From the NCBI GenBank assembly GCA_040757115.1, contig JBFLYA010000002.1, forward strand, positions 1 through 59,479: a DNA stretch of 59,479 nucleotides, given 5' to 3'. How positions within the stretch are numbered: the first letter of the stretch is position 1; every line of letters begins with the position of its first letter. Below the pieces are notes generated by a model that was given only the letters and a program-made list of their open reading frames with translations, did no database searches and was not told where the DNA came from. Source of the DNA: a bacterium (GTDB lineage Bacteria > UBA9089 > CG2-30-40-21 > SBAY01). A program made the translations under genes and the position numbers. Of the stretch, positions 32,001-40,838 are shown one piece after another.

Positions 32001-33317
32001 TTAATTTTGCAGAAGTCTATGATTTTTTTCCTCTGTTTCGAGATTTGATATGACATACGGAATAGCAGCCAGTGCATAAAAATTTATCATAAATCCAACA
32101 TACTGATATAAACTTTCGTTCATAATCATTATTAAATAGCTAATTAAAATAGCAACAATAGCGAGAAGAACAGTTTTGAAATAAGGCTCTAAAGTTTTTC
32201 TATAAGTATTAACTGTATCCCTTATTAAATTAATCAACATCCATAAAAAACCACTTAATCCGAGTATCCCTGTTTCCGTAGCAAATCTAATATATTCATT
32301 ATGAGGATGTGAAATCATACCTACTACCTGTATAGCCTCAACCTCAAAACTTCCCAATCCTATACCTAAAATTGGATGATGAAGAAACTGATTTAATCCC
32401 TTTTCCCAAAGTAAAATACGTATCATAAAGGCACTCATATCTTGAAATCGTAAAAGTATTACGGAAGATAAAGCTATTAACAATATAGATGTAATTATCA
32501 ATATCTTCCTATATTTCAAAGTAGATATAACTAACATAACTATCCCAAAACCTATCCAACTTCCTCTCGAGAATGTTAAAAATAAAGCCAGAATCATCAT
32601 TAAGGAGAAAATTCCAAATCCAAGTTTTTCTAAACTAAATTTAGGATAATAAAAAGATAAAGTCATAGTTATAGGTAAGACTAATGTCAGATAAAACCCA
32701 AAAAGATTTGGATGTTTAAAGGTACCTGCAATCCGGTAATTACCGGTCATATCAAACATATTTATGTTTGTCAAAAACTGATAATATCCGACTATACACG
32801 AGATAATCATAGAAAGTATAGTAATATTAATCAAGCGACCAACATACTTTCTATTTTTAAAAAGATCCGTTATCAAAACATATATTATAAATGGAGATGT
32901 TATGGTAAACCATCTTTTTATCCCTGTCATTATATCATAACTAATAAATACACTAATTAGACAAATAATTAAAAATATGAGAGAAGACTTTCCAATTGGT
33001 AGTTTAAATACTTTAATTTTATTCGTTATAATATAAAAAACTCCACCTATTAAAATAAATAAGTTAAGTCCCCCCACAAGATTTATAGTAGTTAAACCTT
33101 CAAGAGATATCCGCGTTATTTCAATAGTACTGTTTAGAGGAGGCATTACAAAAATTAGAGATAAAATAGCAAATCGTGGATTTATAAAAAATATTAAAAA
33201 AAACAATGTTATGATAGGAATACCAATAGCATAAGAAGGTGGTATGTTAATTACTGATATGGTTCCCAAACCAATCCCAATGAAAATATAGATAACTGGG
33301 GAAATATTAATTCTCAT
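32001..33317 (-). CDS. O-antigen ligase/polymerase-like membrane protein
   Basis: A polytopic protein of 438 residues with about twelve hydrophobic segments and the Wzy_C signature in the large periplasmic loop, SHPHNEYIRFATETGILGLS. WaaL/Wzy enzymes of this type join or polymerise undecaprenyl-linked glycans on the periplasmic face. The start is an ATG with only a weak GAGAAAA upstream. It follows the gene at 33347 by 29 bases and is probably co-transcribed with it. Ligase and polymerase cannot be distinguished from sequence alone. Confidence 0.87.
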   Translation of the reverse strand: MRINISPVIYIFIGIGLGTISVINIPPSYAIGIPIITLFFLIFFINPRFAILSLIFVMPPLNSTIEITRISLEGLTTINLVGGLNLFILIGGVFYIITNKIKVFKLPIGKSSLIFLIICLISVFISYDIMTGIKRWFTITSPFIIYVLITDLFKNRKYVGRLINITILSMIISCIVGYYQFLTNINMFDMTGNYRIAGTFKHPNLFGFYLTLVLPITMTLSFYYPKFSLEKLGFGIFSLMMILALFLTFSRGSWIGFGIVMLVISTLKYRKILIITSILLIALSSVILLRFQDMSAFMIRILLWEKGLNQFLHHPILGIGLGSFEVEAIQVVGMISHPHNEYIRFATETGILGLSGFLWMLINLIRDTVNTYRKTLEPYFKTVLLAIVAILISYLIMIMNESLYQYVGFMINFYALAAIPYVISNLETEEKNHRLLQN

Positions 33318-33346
33318 AAACTATTTTCTCAAATTTTCTCCAATAC

Positions 33347-35110
33347 TTATGATGTCTTCTGATAAATAAATATCTTTCCATCTCCTGGAGAATCAAATTC
33401 TTTTATTTTAACATAAGAATCTTTAAATGTTTTTAAATTAGTTATTGGTTTTTCGAATTTTTTAAAGAGAACAGATTCCTTATCATGAAATATTATATAG
33501 TTAGGCTTATATTTATAAAACCAATAGGTCATATCCTGCTTCATGAGGTGATAAGCTATCTCTCTAGGCATAACTAATCCACAGATATCAACCATTCTTC
33601 GTTGACTATAATATCCAACAATACCTATTTCAACAGCTGCCACTGAGACATTTTGAGGAGTATTTCTCTTCAACCATAATCCAACTTCTCGATATTGGAG
33701 ATAATATTCCGAAGGTAAACTTTTATACTCTTTATAGTCTATTTTAATAAGTGGAAAGATTACTATCAATAATATGAGAAAAAATGTTATTATTCTAAGT
33801 AATTTAGTTCTGAGATATGGATTGAAGATTAACCATTCACAACCCAGCCCAAGGAAATAACCCGTGGGTAAAAACAAAGGTATATAATATTGATGGTAAG
33901 GAGGAACATTTAATAAAGAATATGCGGTATAATATAAAATCATCCACATAAAAATTGAGATATCCAGAAGTCTTTTTTGATAAAGATGTAATATTCCAAA
34001 AAAGAATGGAACGGTTAGAAGAAGAACAAGAATATCCTTTCTTAAATAATAATCTATCTCATAAAAAATCCCTCCACAGAAGTTTAGTTTCCAATAGCCT
34101 GCTTTACCTTGACAAATTTTTGCATATAGGGTATTGGGTGTAATTGAACCAAAATATAGATAAAGGAAGAGTAAAAATGGTAATAATATTAATCCAAATA
34201 AGACTAATGATTTGAAAGGAATCTTCTTTGAATTTATTGAATATATACCATATAAAACTATGGCTAAAATAATACCATCTCCTCGTGTTAAGTAAAGTAA
34301 AGCCAAACAGATACCCATTGGCATTAATTTATTTTTCTCATAAAAATATAATGAAAGTATCATTAACATTAAATAAAGCATTGATTCTAATCCATAAGAT
34401 TGAATTAGATATGGATTTATTGTGATGAAAACAGAGCTAATTATTCCTCCTAAAATTCTCTTTTTATTGTAGAATATTAAAAATAAAAAATATGATGCAA
34501 AAAATAGTGAAATGGTATTTATTACTCTGGCAGCAAGTGGAATATCTTTATAAAAGAAACTACCTATCACATAGAGAATAGTATTTAAAGTGGATGTGGT
34601 ACCATTAATATGTTCACCTAAATTATATACCCAGCCTTGTCCTGAAAGGATATTATTCACATACCGAAATATAATGTAAGGGTCATCTTTTTCTAATCCA
34701 ACTGGTAAAAAAATAGCTATAATGATTACAACTACTGATAAGAATAGTGGATAAAACCACTTTAAGTACTTTTTAAAAAATCTTTCCCTACCTATCTCTA
34801 AAAACTTTTTATCCTCTGGAAGTTGGATTTCAAAGAGATTTTTAAAGGTAAATTTTCTTAAGAGAACTCCAAGATACAGGCATATAACTCCTAAGGATAT
34901 CATTTGAAAGATTAAAAAAATGAGGATAGGATATATTTCCCTTTCTGCACTTGGGTCAAATCCCTTTACAAAGTGGATAATTATTGTTTTGAAATATAAA
35001 AACATATCTTCTTTGAAAAAGAATAAGACTGTTGATAAAATTAATAAAATTATACCCAATATCATAAGAATTTTTGGTATTAACCCCTTTTTATTGAAAT
35101 TATCTCTCAT
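33347..35110 (-). CDS. GT-C type multispanning membrane protein (glycosyltransferase-like)
   Basis: A 587-residue integral membrane protein. After two N-terminal helices comes a loop with EKDDPYIIFRYVNNILSGQG, whose acidic pair in the first large periplasmic loop is the hallmark of GT39/GT-C enzymes that use polyprenyl-phosphate sugars. Further features are YLTRGDGIILAIVLY and a C-terminal soluble segment with GIVGYYSQRRMVDICGLV. GGGAG precedes the ATG. It heads the minus-strand group 33347-29531-28411. The donor and acceptor are unknown. Confidence 0.75.
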   Translation of the reverse strand: MRDNFNKKGLIPKILMILGIILLILSTVLFFFKEDMFLYFKTIIIHFVKGFDPSAEREIYPILIFLIFQMISLGVICLYLGVLLRKFTFKNLFEIQLPEDKKFLEIGRERFFKKYLKWFYPLFLSVVVIIIAIFLPVGLEKDDPYIIFRYVNNILSGQGWVYNLGEHINGTTSTLNTILYVIGSFFYKDIPLAARVINTISLFFASYFLFLIFYNKKRILGGIISSVFITINPYLIQSYGLESMLYLMLMILSLYFYEKNKLMPMGICLALLYLTRGDGIILAIVLYGIYSINSKKIPFKSLVLFGLILLPFLLFLYLYFGSITPNTLYAKICQGKAGYWKLNFCGGIFYEIDYYLRKDILVLLLTVPFFFGILHLYQKRLLDISIFMWMILYYTAYSLLNVPPYHQYYIPLFLPTGYFLGLGCEWLIFNPYLRTKLLRIITFFLILLIVIFPLIKIDYKEYKSLPSEYYLQYREVGLWLKRNTPQNVSVAAVEIGIVGYYSQRRMVDICGLVMPREIAYHLMKQDMTYWFYKYKPNYIIFHDKESVLFKKFEKPITNLKTFKDSYVKIKEFDSPGDGKIFIYQKTS

Positions 35111-35235
35111 TATACTATCTCTCCCATTTAATCTCAGAGAATAAAAATCCTTTCATTAATTATTTTTTGATAACAGATTACTTTACGCCATCAGAAATTT
35201 TCGAGTTGGATACTTAGTAATAAGATAAAAAGTCT

Positions 35236-35967
35236 CTATGTTTTCTCATATTCCACAAAAAAATGCGCATGGGTCCAATTTAATAATTTATTGTTTGTCA
35301 GTTTATGTTTTAGAAACCACAAATAAGTTAAAATTTTAAAATTTCTGCAATATGTTATTTCCCCATCAAATCGCTCTAAATATATTCTTTTAAATTTATC
35401 TTTACATAACTTATCTAATTTGTGTATTGAATTTGCTCGATAATAACATTTATAATGTTCAACATCATCACATTTATGTAATATCTTTAAAATTTTTAGT
35501 TTCAGCGAATGAGGAATTATCATTGAGAATCCCAAACTACTCTTTATATTTGAAGTACATATCATCAAAATACCTCCCTCTTTTAATATTCTATAAGATT
35601 CATCAATAAATCTACGGGGGGACTTGAGATGTTCGACAACCCAACGGGTGTATATGATATCAAAGGTAGAATCTTTAAATGGCATCTGTTCGATATCTCC
35701 TACTTCAAAAAAGAGATTCTCAGCTTTGTATTTTTCTTTTCCTTCTCTAATATCTTTTTCATTTATGTCTATGGTATAGATTTTTTTAACAAATGGGTGA
35801 AAATGATAGCTTTCTGTTCCAGAACCGCATCCAGCATTCAGGACAACCATATTTTTAACTGCCGTTAAGTCTATTTTTCTCTCTTTCCAATCTTTCCAAC
35901 CTACATAAACTCCTTTTCTCTTTAGCCATTCGATTCCATCAAATTTTTCTTTCCCTTTTTCTACCAT
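35236..35967 (-). CDS. Class I SAM-dependent methyltransferase
   Basis: A cytosolic methyltransferase of 243 residues (Methyltransf_11 type). Motif I is VVLNAGCGSGTESYHF, the acidic end of strand beta-2 is IYTIDINE, GDIEQMPFKDSTFDIIYTRW covers motifs II-III, and RILKEGGILMICTSN is the post-motif. Its place among glycosyltransferases suggests sugar or glycan-end methylation, which is an inference. It lies 27 bases downstream of the preceding gene. Confidence 0.88.
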   Translation of the reverse strand: MVEKGKEKFDGIEWLKRKGVYVGWKDWKERKIDLTAVKNMVVLNAGCGSGTESYHFHPFVKKIYTIDINEKDIREGKEKYKAENLFFEVGDIEQMPFKDSTFDIIYTRWVVEHLKSPRRFIDESYRILKEGGILMICTSNIKSSLGFSMIIPHSLKLKILKILHKCDDVEHYKCYYRANSIHKLDKLCKDKFKRIYLERFDGEITYCRNFKILTYLWFLKHKLTNNKLLNWTHAHFFVEYEKT

Positions 35968-35994
35968 AACTTTACCTCTTTAAAGTATGATAAA

Positions 35995-37485
35995 TCATTC
36001 CAGGTCAATATTTTTTTCATAACAAATTACCTCAAGCCCTGAAAACTTTTTACTATCAATTCTCCGATAGTTTTTGTCAAAATAACTTTTAGTCAAATTT
36101 TCAGGGTCACTTTCCCATAAACGCCCTAATATTAACCATACTCTCCTATATTTCTGAAGTTCCTGTTTAGCTTTGTTAGAAATTTTAGAATTGATGAATA
36201 TTTGATTGGCCATAAATGAATATCTCTGTAACCATCCTGAATAATAGTAGTTAAATGGCACCAGCAGGGAAGGAGCAGTGATTAAAATTACATCATTTAA
36301 AATAGCATTTGTCCCAATATATTTAGTTACCTCTCGATAATCTTCCTTCGCATATTTTTCATTAAAATAATAATTATTTAATGAGAACGAACTACATAAA
36401 ATGAGCAATAATATAAAGCAAGCCCGATATCCCTTCCTTTTAACATGAGATATTCCACTAGCTAAAATAAGATAATATGCAGGTAAAGACATACAGACAT
36501 ATCTTACATTATAGGTAATATTAGTGTGTTGAACGATTAAAAACGACCCTAACATTGGTATTCCCAGATGTAGGAGTAAAAAAATTGCTTTTTCTTTATC
36601 CTTTACTAATGCTTGAAGACCTACGATAAAGATTACTCCAAATATAATTGTCACAGGAATAAGTTCAAACAAATATGGTAAACACAAAGAGATAGAATGA
36701 TACAGATGTAATTCAGCTATCGATGGACCTACTGAAAATCCCACACTAAAAGCAAAAAAAGTATATGGAAATACCATAATACCTATATTTTGGGCAAACC
36801 CTGCCGAATTGTTTATCAGGTTTATATAGATAAACATCCACGGTAAATAAAATAAACCAATTACGACTTGAGATAGTACCAATTTCTTGAAGACACATTG
36901 ATATTTTTTCCACATTAAAACCATAAATGAATTTTCAAAAATTATGAGAAAGATTATATATGGATGGGTATAAAGCCCTAAGGTAGTTGTTAACACATAT
37001 CCTGACCAGGCAAGATAATAATTTTCTCTAATAGATTTTAAGAAAAATATTACTGAAGTTATTGATAATAATATGACTAAAGAATACATCCTGACTTCCT
37101 GGGAATACCAAATATGAAAGGAAGAGATAGATATAAGTAAGGCACTAATTAACCCAATTTCTTTATTAAATAGCAATCTTCCTAATAGAAAGAACAGATA
37201 AATACTTGCTGTTCCCAATATAGATGGTAGTAATCTCATAGCAAATTCACTTTTACCAAAATACAACCAGTAGTGAAGTAAAATATGAAAGAAAGGAGGA
37301 AGATTATCAGCACTTGCTTTAATATTTTCAATTATTGTAGCCGCAGGTTTTTCTGAGATATTTATTTGGACTACTTCATCAAGCCATAGACTTTGACTTC
37401 CCAGGTGGTAAATTCGTAAAAAAAATCCTATCATTAAAATAATTATTATAAAAATCTTAGTTTTATCAAAGCGAGTAGTTAACAT
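35995..37485 (-). CDS. GT39/ArnT-like membrane glycosyltransferase
   Basis: A polytopic GT-C enzyme of 496 residues with QSLWLDEVVQINISEKPA (the catalytic-type acidic pair in the first periplasmic loop) and FHIWYSQEVRMYSLV, a motif shared by many bacterial GT39-like proteins. The open frame reaches 37611, but the extra 42 codons cover the divergent promoters. The ATG at 37485 (MLTTRFDK) has GAAGGT upstream and follows a promoter, so it is preferred. It probably transfers a sugar from a polyprenyl-phosphate donor. Confidence 0.85.
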   Translation of the reverse strand: MLTTRFDKTKIFIIIILMIGFFLRIYHLGSQSLWLDEVVQINISEKPAATIIENIKASADNLPPFFHILLHYWLYFGKSEFAMRLLPSILGTASIYLFFLLGRLLFNKEIGLISALLISISSFHIWYSQEVRMYSLVILLSITSVIFFLKSIRENYYLAWSGYVLTTTLGLYTHPYIIFLIIFENSFMVLMWKKYQCVFKKLVLSQVVIGLFYLPWMFIYINLINNSAGFAQNIGIMVFPYTFFAFSVGFSVGPSIAELHLYHSISLCLPYLFELIPVTIIFGVIFIVGLQALVKDKEKAIFLLLHLGIPMLGSFLIVQHTNITYNVRYVCMSLPAYYLILASGISHVKRKGYRACFILLLILCSSFSLNNYYFNEKYAKEDYREVTKYIGTNAILNDVILITAPSLLVPFNYYYSGWLQRYSFMANQIFINSKISNKAKQELQKYRRVWLILGRLWESDPENLTKSYFDKNYRRIDSKKFSGLEVICYEKNIDLE

Positions 37486-37515
37486 ATAATTACCTTCATA
37501 AACTTTTTCCTTTAT

Positions 37516-37544
37516 AGGATAGCATAATTTAGAAGAAAATGCAA
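37516..37544 (-). promoter_or_regulatory. Promoter of the GT39-like gene
   Basis: On the minus strand TTGCAT (37544-37539), 17 bases, TATCCT (37521-37516). The start point near 37509 leaves about 24 nt before the ATG at 37485. Its -35 is 10 bases from the -35 of the plus-strand promoter. Confidence 0.65.
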
Positions 37545-37554
37545 CTATTTTTTG

Positions 37555-37583
37555 TTGACATAGCTGGAATTGTGAATTATAAT
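37555..37583 (+). promoter_or_regulatory. Perfect promoter giving a leaderless glycosyltransferase mRNA
   Basis: TTGACA (37555-37560), 17 bases, TATAAT (37578-37583). The first ATG (37588) is 4 bases and the second (37591) is 7 bases beyond the -10, so transcription should start at or next to the second ATG. Confidence 0.88.
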
Positions 37584-37590
37584 AATTATG

Positions 37591-38784
37591 ATGAAGGTTC
37601 TGGTCATACATGATAATTGTAGTATTGGTGGTGGAGCCAATATATATCGAAAAAAACTATCTGAGTTGTTAGAAAAAGAAGGGGTGAAGACATTTGTCTT
37701 TACTTATGCCAGTCAAGAAGAGGATAAAGAGACCTATTATTGTTATCATCCCCCTGGTGGAATAAAATTTATTCGATATATCCATAAATACCTTAATCTA
37801 TTTATCAGTTTAAGAAAATGGATAAATAAGATAAAGCCGGATATTATCCACATTCATCATAATTACATTTTTACCAACACCATCCTCCTGGCGTGTCGAA
37901 ATAAGGTCCCTATTATCCAGACAGTGCACGATTATAGATTTATCTGCCCCATTGGCACCGGCGTGAAGAAGGTAAAAAAAGAGATTTGTTCTCATTATCA
38001 AGGGTTTGGAATTTTGTGTTATCTTGAAGGATGTATTTCTTTAAGAGATTTCATCCGCCAATTTATACTGAAGAAAATTAATAAGTATCTATTAAAGAAG
38101 GTCGTAACTTTATTTATTGCTCCCTCTATGTTTATGAAGAATGCCCTGAAGGATTATGGATTAGAGGCGTTATTTATCCCTTTTGGCATAGATTATTCAA
38201 AATACGAGGGGATTTCTCCGGCTGGCCAACAATACAGAGTGCTTTTTATCGGCGACCTATATCGCAGTAAAGGAGTGGACATACTATTAAAGGCATTTTG
38301 CCGGGTCAGCAAGATTATCCCTAGGGCAAGATTAGATATAGTCGGCGATGGTCCGATAAAAGAAGAATTGAAAAATGAATGCCAAAGGCTAAATCTCCAG
38401 AATAATGTTACCTTTTATGGTCGTATGCCTGATGATGAGACGCTAAAGTTTTATTCTAAAACTAATGTTGTTGTGTTACCCTCTATTGTCCTTGAAAATA
38501 GCCCATTGATTATCTATGAGGCGATGGCAGCGGCAAGACCCATCATCGGAAGCAGAATCGGTGGCATTCCAGAATTAATCATTGAAGAAGAAACCGGGCT
38601 TTTATTTACCCCTGGTGATACACAAGAATTGAGTGAAAAGATATTGCAAACCTTGACGGATAAAGATAAGGCAACTAAAATGGGTATGGCTGGCAGGAAA
38701 AAGGTCGAATCACAATTCGGTCAACAAAAATTCCTACAAGAATATCTTAAAATATTTAATGAGTTGGTTAATGAAAAATCATAA
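37591..38784 (+). CDS. GT4-family glycosyltransferase, leaderless
   Basis: A GT-B glycosyltransferase of 397 residues. It opens MKVLVIHDNCSIGGGANIYR, has FIGDLYRSKGVDILLKAF at the domain hinge and LENSPLIIYEAMAAARPIIG as the nucleotide-sugar (E-x7-E) region. Promoter spacing makes the second of two adjacent ATGs the probable start, at the 5' end of the mRNA. The stop codon TAA is the beginning of a repeat terminus (TAACCGTTCACC). It is transcribed away from the other cluster genes. The acceptor is unknown. Confidence 0.92.
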   Translation: MKVLVIHDNCSIGGGANIYRKKLSELLEKEGVKTFVFTYASQEEDKETYYCYHPPGGIKFIRYIHKYLNLFISLRKWINKIKPDIIHIHHNYIFTNTILLACRNKVPIIQTVHDYRFICPIGTGVKKVKKEICSHYQGFGILCYLEGCISLRDFIRQFILKKINKYLLKKVVTLFIAPSMFMKNALKDYGLEALFIPFGIDYSKYEGISPAGQQYRVLFIGDLYRSKGVDILLKAFCRVSKIIPRARLDIVGDGPIKEELKNECQRLNLQNNVTFYGRMPDDETLKFYSKTNVVVLPSIVLENSPLIIYEAMAAARPIIGSRIGGIPELIIEEETGLLFTPGDTQELSEKILQTLTDKDKATKMGMAGRKKVESQFGQQKFLQEYLKIFNELVNEKS

Positions 38785-38830
38785 CCGTTCACCGCAAGAT
38801 GCCACAGAGACGCATACTATGGTTTTTTGA
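38782..38830. repeat. TAACCGTTCACCGC repeat terminus at a stop codon
   Basis: TAACCGTTCACC (38782-38793) is the usual GTAACCGTTCA terminus with its first base changed. It provides the TAA stop of the glycosyltransferase and leads into GCCACAGAGACGCA units. Confidence 0.7.
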
Positions 38831-38930
38831 AAAATATGTAGCGAAGGTCGAGATATCTGTGTTTGTGATTTAAAAAAGCATAAATAGGAAAGGCTACAAG
38901 AAAAATTATAAACGAAAGGGGGTGAAAAAA

Positions 38931-39371
38931 ATGAAAAAAATAAGAAAGTTGTTAGTAACAGCGTTTGTTCTTTCGGTGATAGCTACACCTATGTCTGCGT
39001 GGGCAATTAACGATCTCTGCTGGAACATAAACGGCTGGTATATAAAGGTGACGGCTAACTATGAGGGAAGTTATTTAGGAAATCAGATATGGTCTTTGCA
39101 TGGAAAAGGGCCTGCCGGTCCCTGTGAAGGGACAGCCCTTCTTCCTGTAGATGGTTCGTCTATATCAGTCAGTGTTGAATTACTCCAGGCAGGCAATGCT
39201 TATGCTGTAATGCACCAGGCAACTCTTAATCCAAATACACTTAGTGGAACAGGTTATTGGCGTTGGTTTGACAGTAGCGCTGCAGGTAGCTCAACCTGGA
39301 CATTCACAGCACCCGTACCATGGATGCCGGCTGAAACTAAAGGAGACCTTACATCCGCAGGAGTCAAGTAA
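38931..39371 (+). CDS. Small secreted protein, function unknown
   Basis: I do not recognise the family. The 146-residue product starts with a clear signal peptide (MKKIRKLLVTAFVLSVIATP, ending SAWA). A mature part of about 120 residues follows, with NDLCWNINGWYIKVTANYEG, a second Cys in GPCEG and a Trp-rich end (YWRWFDSS). It is probably a beta-rich periplasmic or secreted domain with one disulfide. An upstream in-frame GTG at 38922 lies inside the AAAGGGGG binding site, so the ATG at 38931 is used. Two hairpins follow its stop codon. Confidence 0.7.
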   Translation: MKKIRKLLVTAFVLSVIATPMSAWAINDLCWNINGWYIKVTANYEGSYLGNQIWSLHGKGPAGPCEGTALLPVDGSSISVSVELLQAGNAYAVMHQATLNPNTLSGTGYWRWFDSSAAGSSTWTFTAPVPWMPAETKGDLTSAGVK

Positions 39372-39399
39372 TTTTTCCCTTTTCAGGGAGAAAACAGGT

Positions 39400-39447
39400 G
39401 AGGAGGGGGAAAATGTGAAGGGTTGCCCTTTATATTTTCCCCTCCTC
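39400..39447 (+). terminator. Strong hairpin after the small secreted-protein gene
   Basis: GAGGAGGGGGAAAAT and ATTTTCCCCTCCTC pair over 14 bases with one bulge, and AGGGTTGCCCT folds within the loop. There is no T-run after it, so it may be an mRNA-stabilising or Rho-type end rather than a classical intrinsic terminator. A second hairpin (GTAGTAGTAGGGTCA with GACCTTACTATTACTAC) follows at 39475-39509. Confidence 0.4.
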
Positions 39448-39532
39448 ATTCAGCCTCGTAGAGGCGTCCTGGGTGTAGTAGTAGGGTCAGGTGACCTTAC
39501 TATTACTACTCTACCGTAAATTAAAAAGGAGG

Positions 39533-39826
39533 GTAACTATTCACCACGAAGAGCACGAAGAACACGAAATGGAATTTAATGTCTTGTAATTTTCGGTAGT
39601 GTCTGACAATAACTACAATTTTTTGTAACCGTTCAGGTTTTGAGTTACTAATATTGATTGAGATTTCGGAACACTTACAAAATATTGAATGTAGAATGTA
39701 GAATATCGAATGTAGAATGTTCAAAGTATAAAAACGGCTAAACAGAAAAATCCAGAAACTTCATCATTCTACATTCAGTATTCTACATTCGATATTCAAT
39801 ATTATTCCTCTTGCCTGAACGATTAC
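39533..39826. repeat. CACGAAG element and GAATGTAGAAT composite palindrome
   Basis: GTAACTATTCACC (39533) opens a CACGAAG-unit stretch. GTAACCGTTCAGG (39625-39637) and CCTGAACGATTAC (39814-39826) then bound a second element, whose arms TATTGAATGTAGAATGTAGA and TCTACATTCGATATTCAAT are inverted. No gene is present. Confidence 0.85.
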
Positions 39827-39833
39827 AATTTTT

Positions 39834-39936
39834 TTAACCACAAAGATCACAAAGAGTTTCACAAAAGAGTCAAAGATTTTTGAGAGAATAAATTTTTCCC
39901 TTTATTTCTTTGTGTATTCTTTGTGTACTTTGTGGT
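39834..39936. repeat. ACCACAAAGATCACAAAG palindrome
   Basis: Arms of ACCACAAAGATCACAAAGAG and CTTTGTGTACTTTGTGGT face each other. The right arm is cut by the small TA-flanked element at 39939. Confidence 0.75.
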
Positions 39937-39938
39937 TA

Positions 39939-40046
39939 TAGCAGTTATTATTCAAAACTTTACTTAGAATTAAATACTCGTGACTACTCGTAGTGAATTA
40001 ACAAGTTATGCGTAAACCATTGCTACACTATGTCAAATTAGTGCTA
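39939..40046. mobile_element. MITE-like element, 108 bp, TA target duplication
   Basis: It begins TAGCAGTTATTATTC and ends TTAGTGCTA, the same termini as the two 245-bp elements below, and is flanked by TA (39937-39938 and 40047-40048). Removing it with one TA joins TTTGTGGT to AACTCTC. It carries no open frame and is a probable short family member. Confidence 0.6.
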
Positions 40047-40139
40047 TAACTCTCTATATTTTTAGACAATTATGTCCATTTGGCTTGCCTTCCCCCATTT
40101 CTTATGATAAAATGGGGAAAAATAGAATGTGAAAATTCT

Positions 40140-40588
40140 ACCTCATCCTTCATTTAATGTCCCATAGGGACAATATATAGCACTTATTAATCGAAATTTG
40201 ACCAGATATGGCTATGAAATTCCAAATCACAAATTCCAAATTCCATTTAGTGAATTAGTGAATTAAGCGAATTAGCGAATTAGTAAAATCTAATCTCTAA
40301 TTCACTAATCTCTAATTCGCTTTTTGGTATGTGGAATTTGGTGCTTATTTGGGATTTGGTGCTTGGGATTTGGGATTTTTTACTTATCCACCCTGAGTAA
40401 AATTTTGACTAATAACTGCTATATCGGTAAATGGCTTTCCATAAATTTTCTACCAATATATCGTTCCTACGGAACTGATTGATTTGTCTATCTATTGCTA
40501 CCGATATTATGTTCCTAACGGAACGATTATTCTCATGCCTTATTTATGGGTATTATCCTATGTAAACTTTCAGTTAATAACCGCTATA
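40140..40588. repeat. Dispersed palindromic element (copy 2), split by a MITE-like insertion
   Basis: TTCATTTAATGTCCCATAGG (from about 40149) and, beyond the insertion, TTTTCTACCAATATATCG to AATAACCGCTATA correspond to 9-345 at the window start. Excising 40178-40423 restores CAATATATCGGTA, which aligns with CAATATATTGGTA at 173-185. The younger element therefore landed inside an older one. Confidence 0.88.
40178..40421. mobile_element. MITE-like element copy 1, 244 bp, TA target duplication
   Basis: The termini TAGCACTTATTA and TAATAACTGCTA are inverted repeats with one mismatch, flanked by TA on both sides (40176-40177 and 40422-40423). The interior is a palindromic array of AATTAGTGAATTAAGCGAATT and AAATCCCAAATCCC-type units. 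There are no coding frames. The TA duplication and TIR structure fit a non-autonomous element mobilised by an IS630/Tc1-type transposase, but no such gene lies in the window. Confidence 0.8.
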
Positions 40589-40655
40589 GTTACCATCAAA
40601 GTTATTTTTGAGCCTAACTCTTTTGATCTTTTTGGTAATCAGTTAAAATTCTTTG

Positions 40656-40684
40656 TTGACAATAGGGAAAGATTTTGGTAAAAT
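40656..40684 (+). promoter_or_regulatory. Orphan promoter with no adjacent gene
   Basis: TTGACA (40656-40661), 17 bases, TAAAAT (40679-40684) with a TG extended -10. No coding sequence follows for 1 kb. The region 40690-40838 has no recognisable repeat and contains GGGGATTGCAATCCC at its end. It could drive a non-coding RNA or be left over from a displaced gene. Confidence 0.6.
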
Positions 40685-40689
40685 ATTCC

Positions 40690-40838
40690 CATAATGGGCA
40701 AACCCCGTTAGAAATATCTATAAGTAGTAGAGTGATGAGAAATGGGGAGTGAAACAATCAATAGTGTAGAAGTGTAGAATAACCAAATAAGCTTCTATGA
40801 CAGACAGTATAAAGGGGAACTGGGGGATTGCAATCCCG
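40690..40838 (+). other. Unexplained non-repeat stretch after an orphan promoter
   Basis: About 150 bases without an open frame of note and without copies elsewhere in the window. It includes GGGCAAACCCCGTT near its start and the palindrome GGGATTGCAATCCC (around 40824-40837) near its end. This is a candidate small RNA, but no known family is recognised. Confidence 0.3.

Noticed and set aside
31856-32077. 74-codon N-terminal extension of the GH39-like gene
   Set aside because: It overlaps the O-antigen ligase gene and runs through a CATTTCGAGCG repeat; the ATG at 31855 starts a proper signal or anchor and has AAAGGGAG upstream.
37486-37611. 42-codon N-terminal extension of the GT39-like gene
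   Set aside because: It would cover both divergent promoters and overlap the opposite gene; an ATG at 37485 follows a promoter and binding site.
38831-38915. Possible riboswitch before the small secreted-protein gene (GTAGCG ... GGCTAC)
   Set aside because: I could not match the core of any known riboswitch class, and the outer pairing is short.
40484-40681. 65-codon plus-strand frame in the repeat island
   Set aside because: It translates the dispersed palindromic element; the same sequence at 230-345 is not open in a matching frame and no binding site is present.
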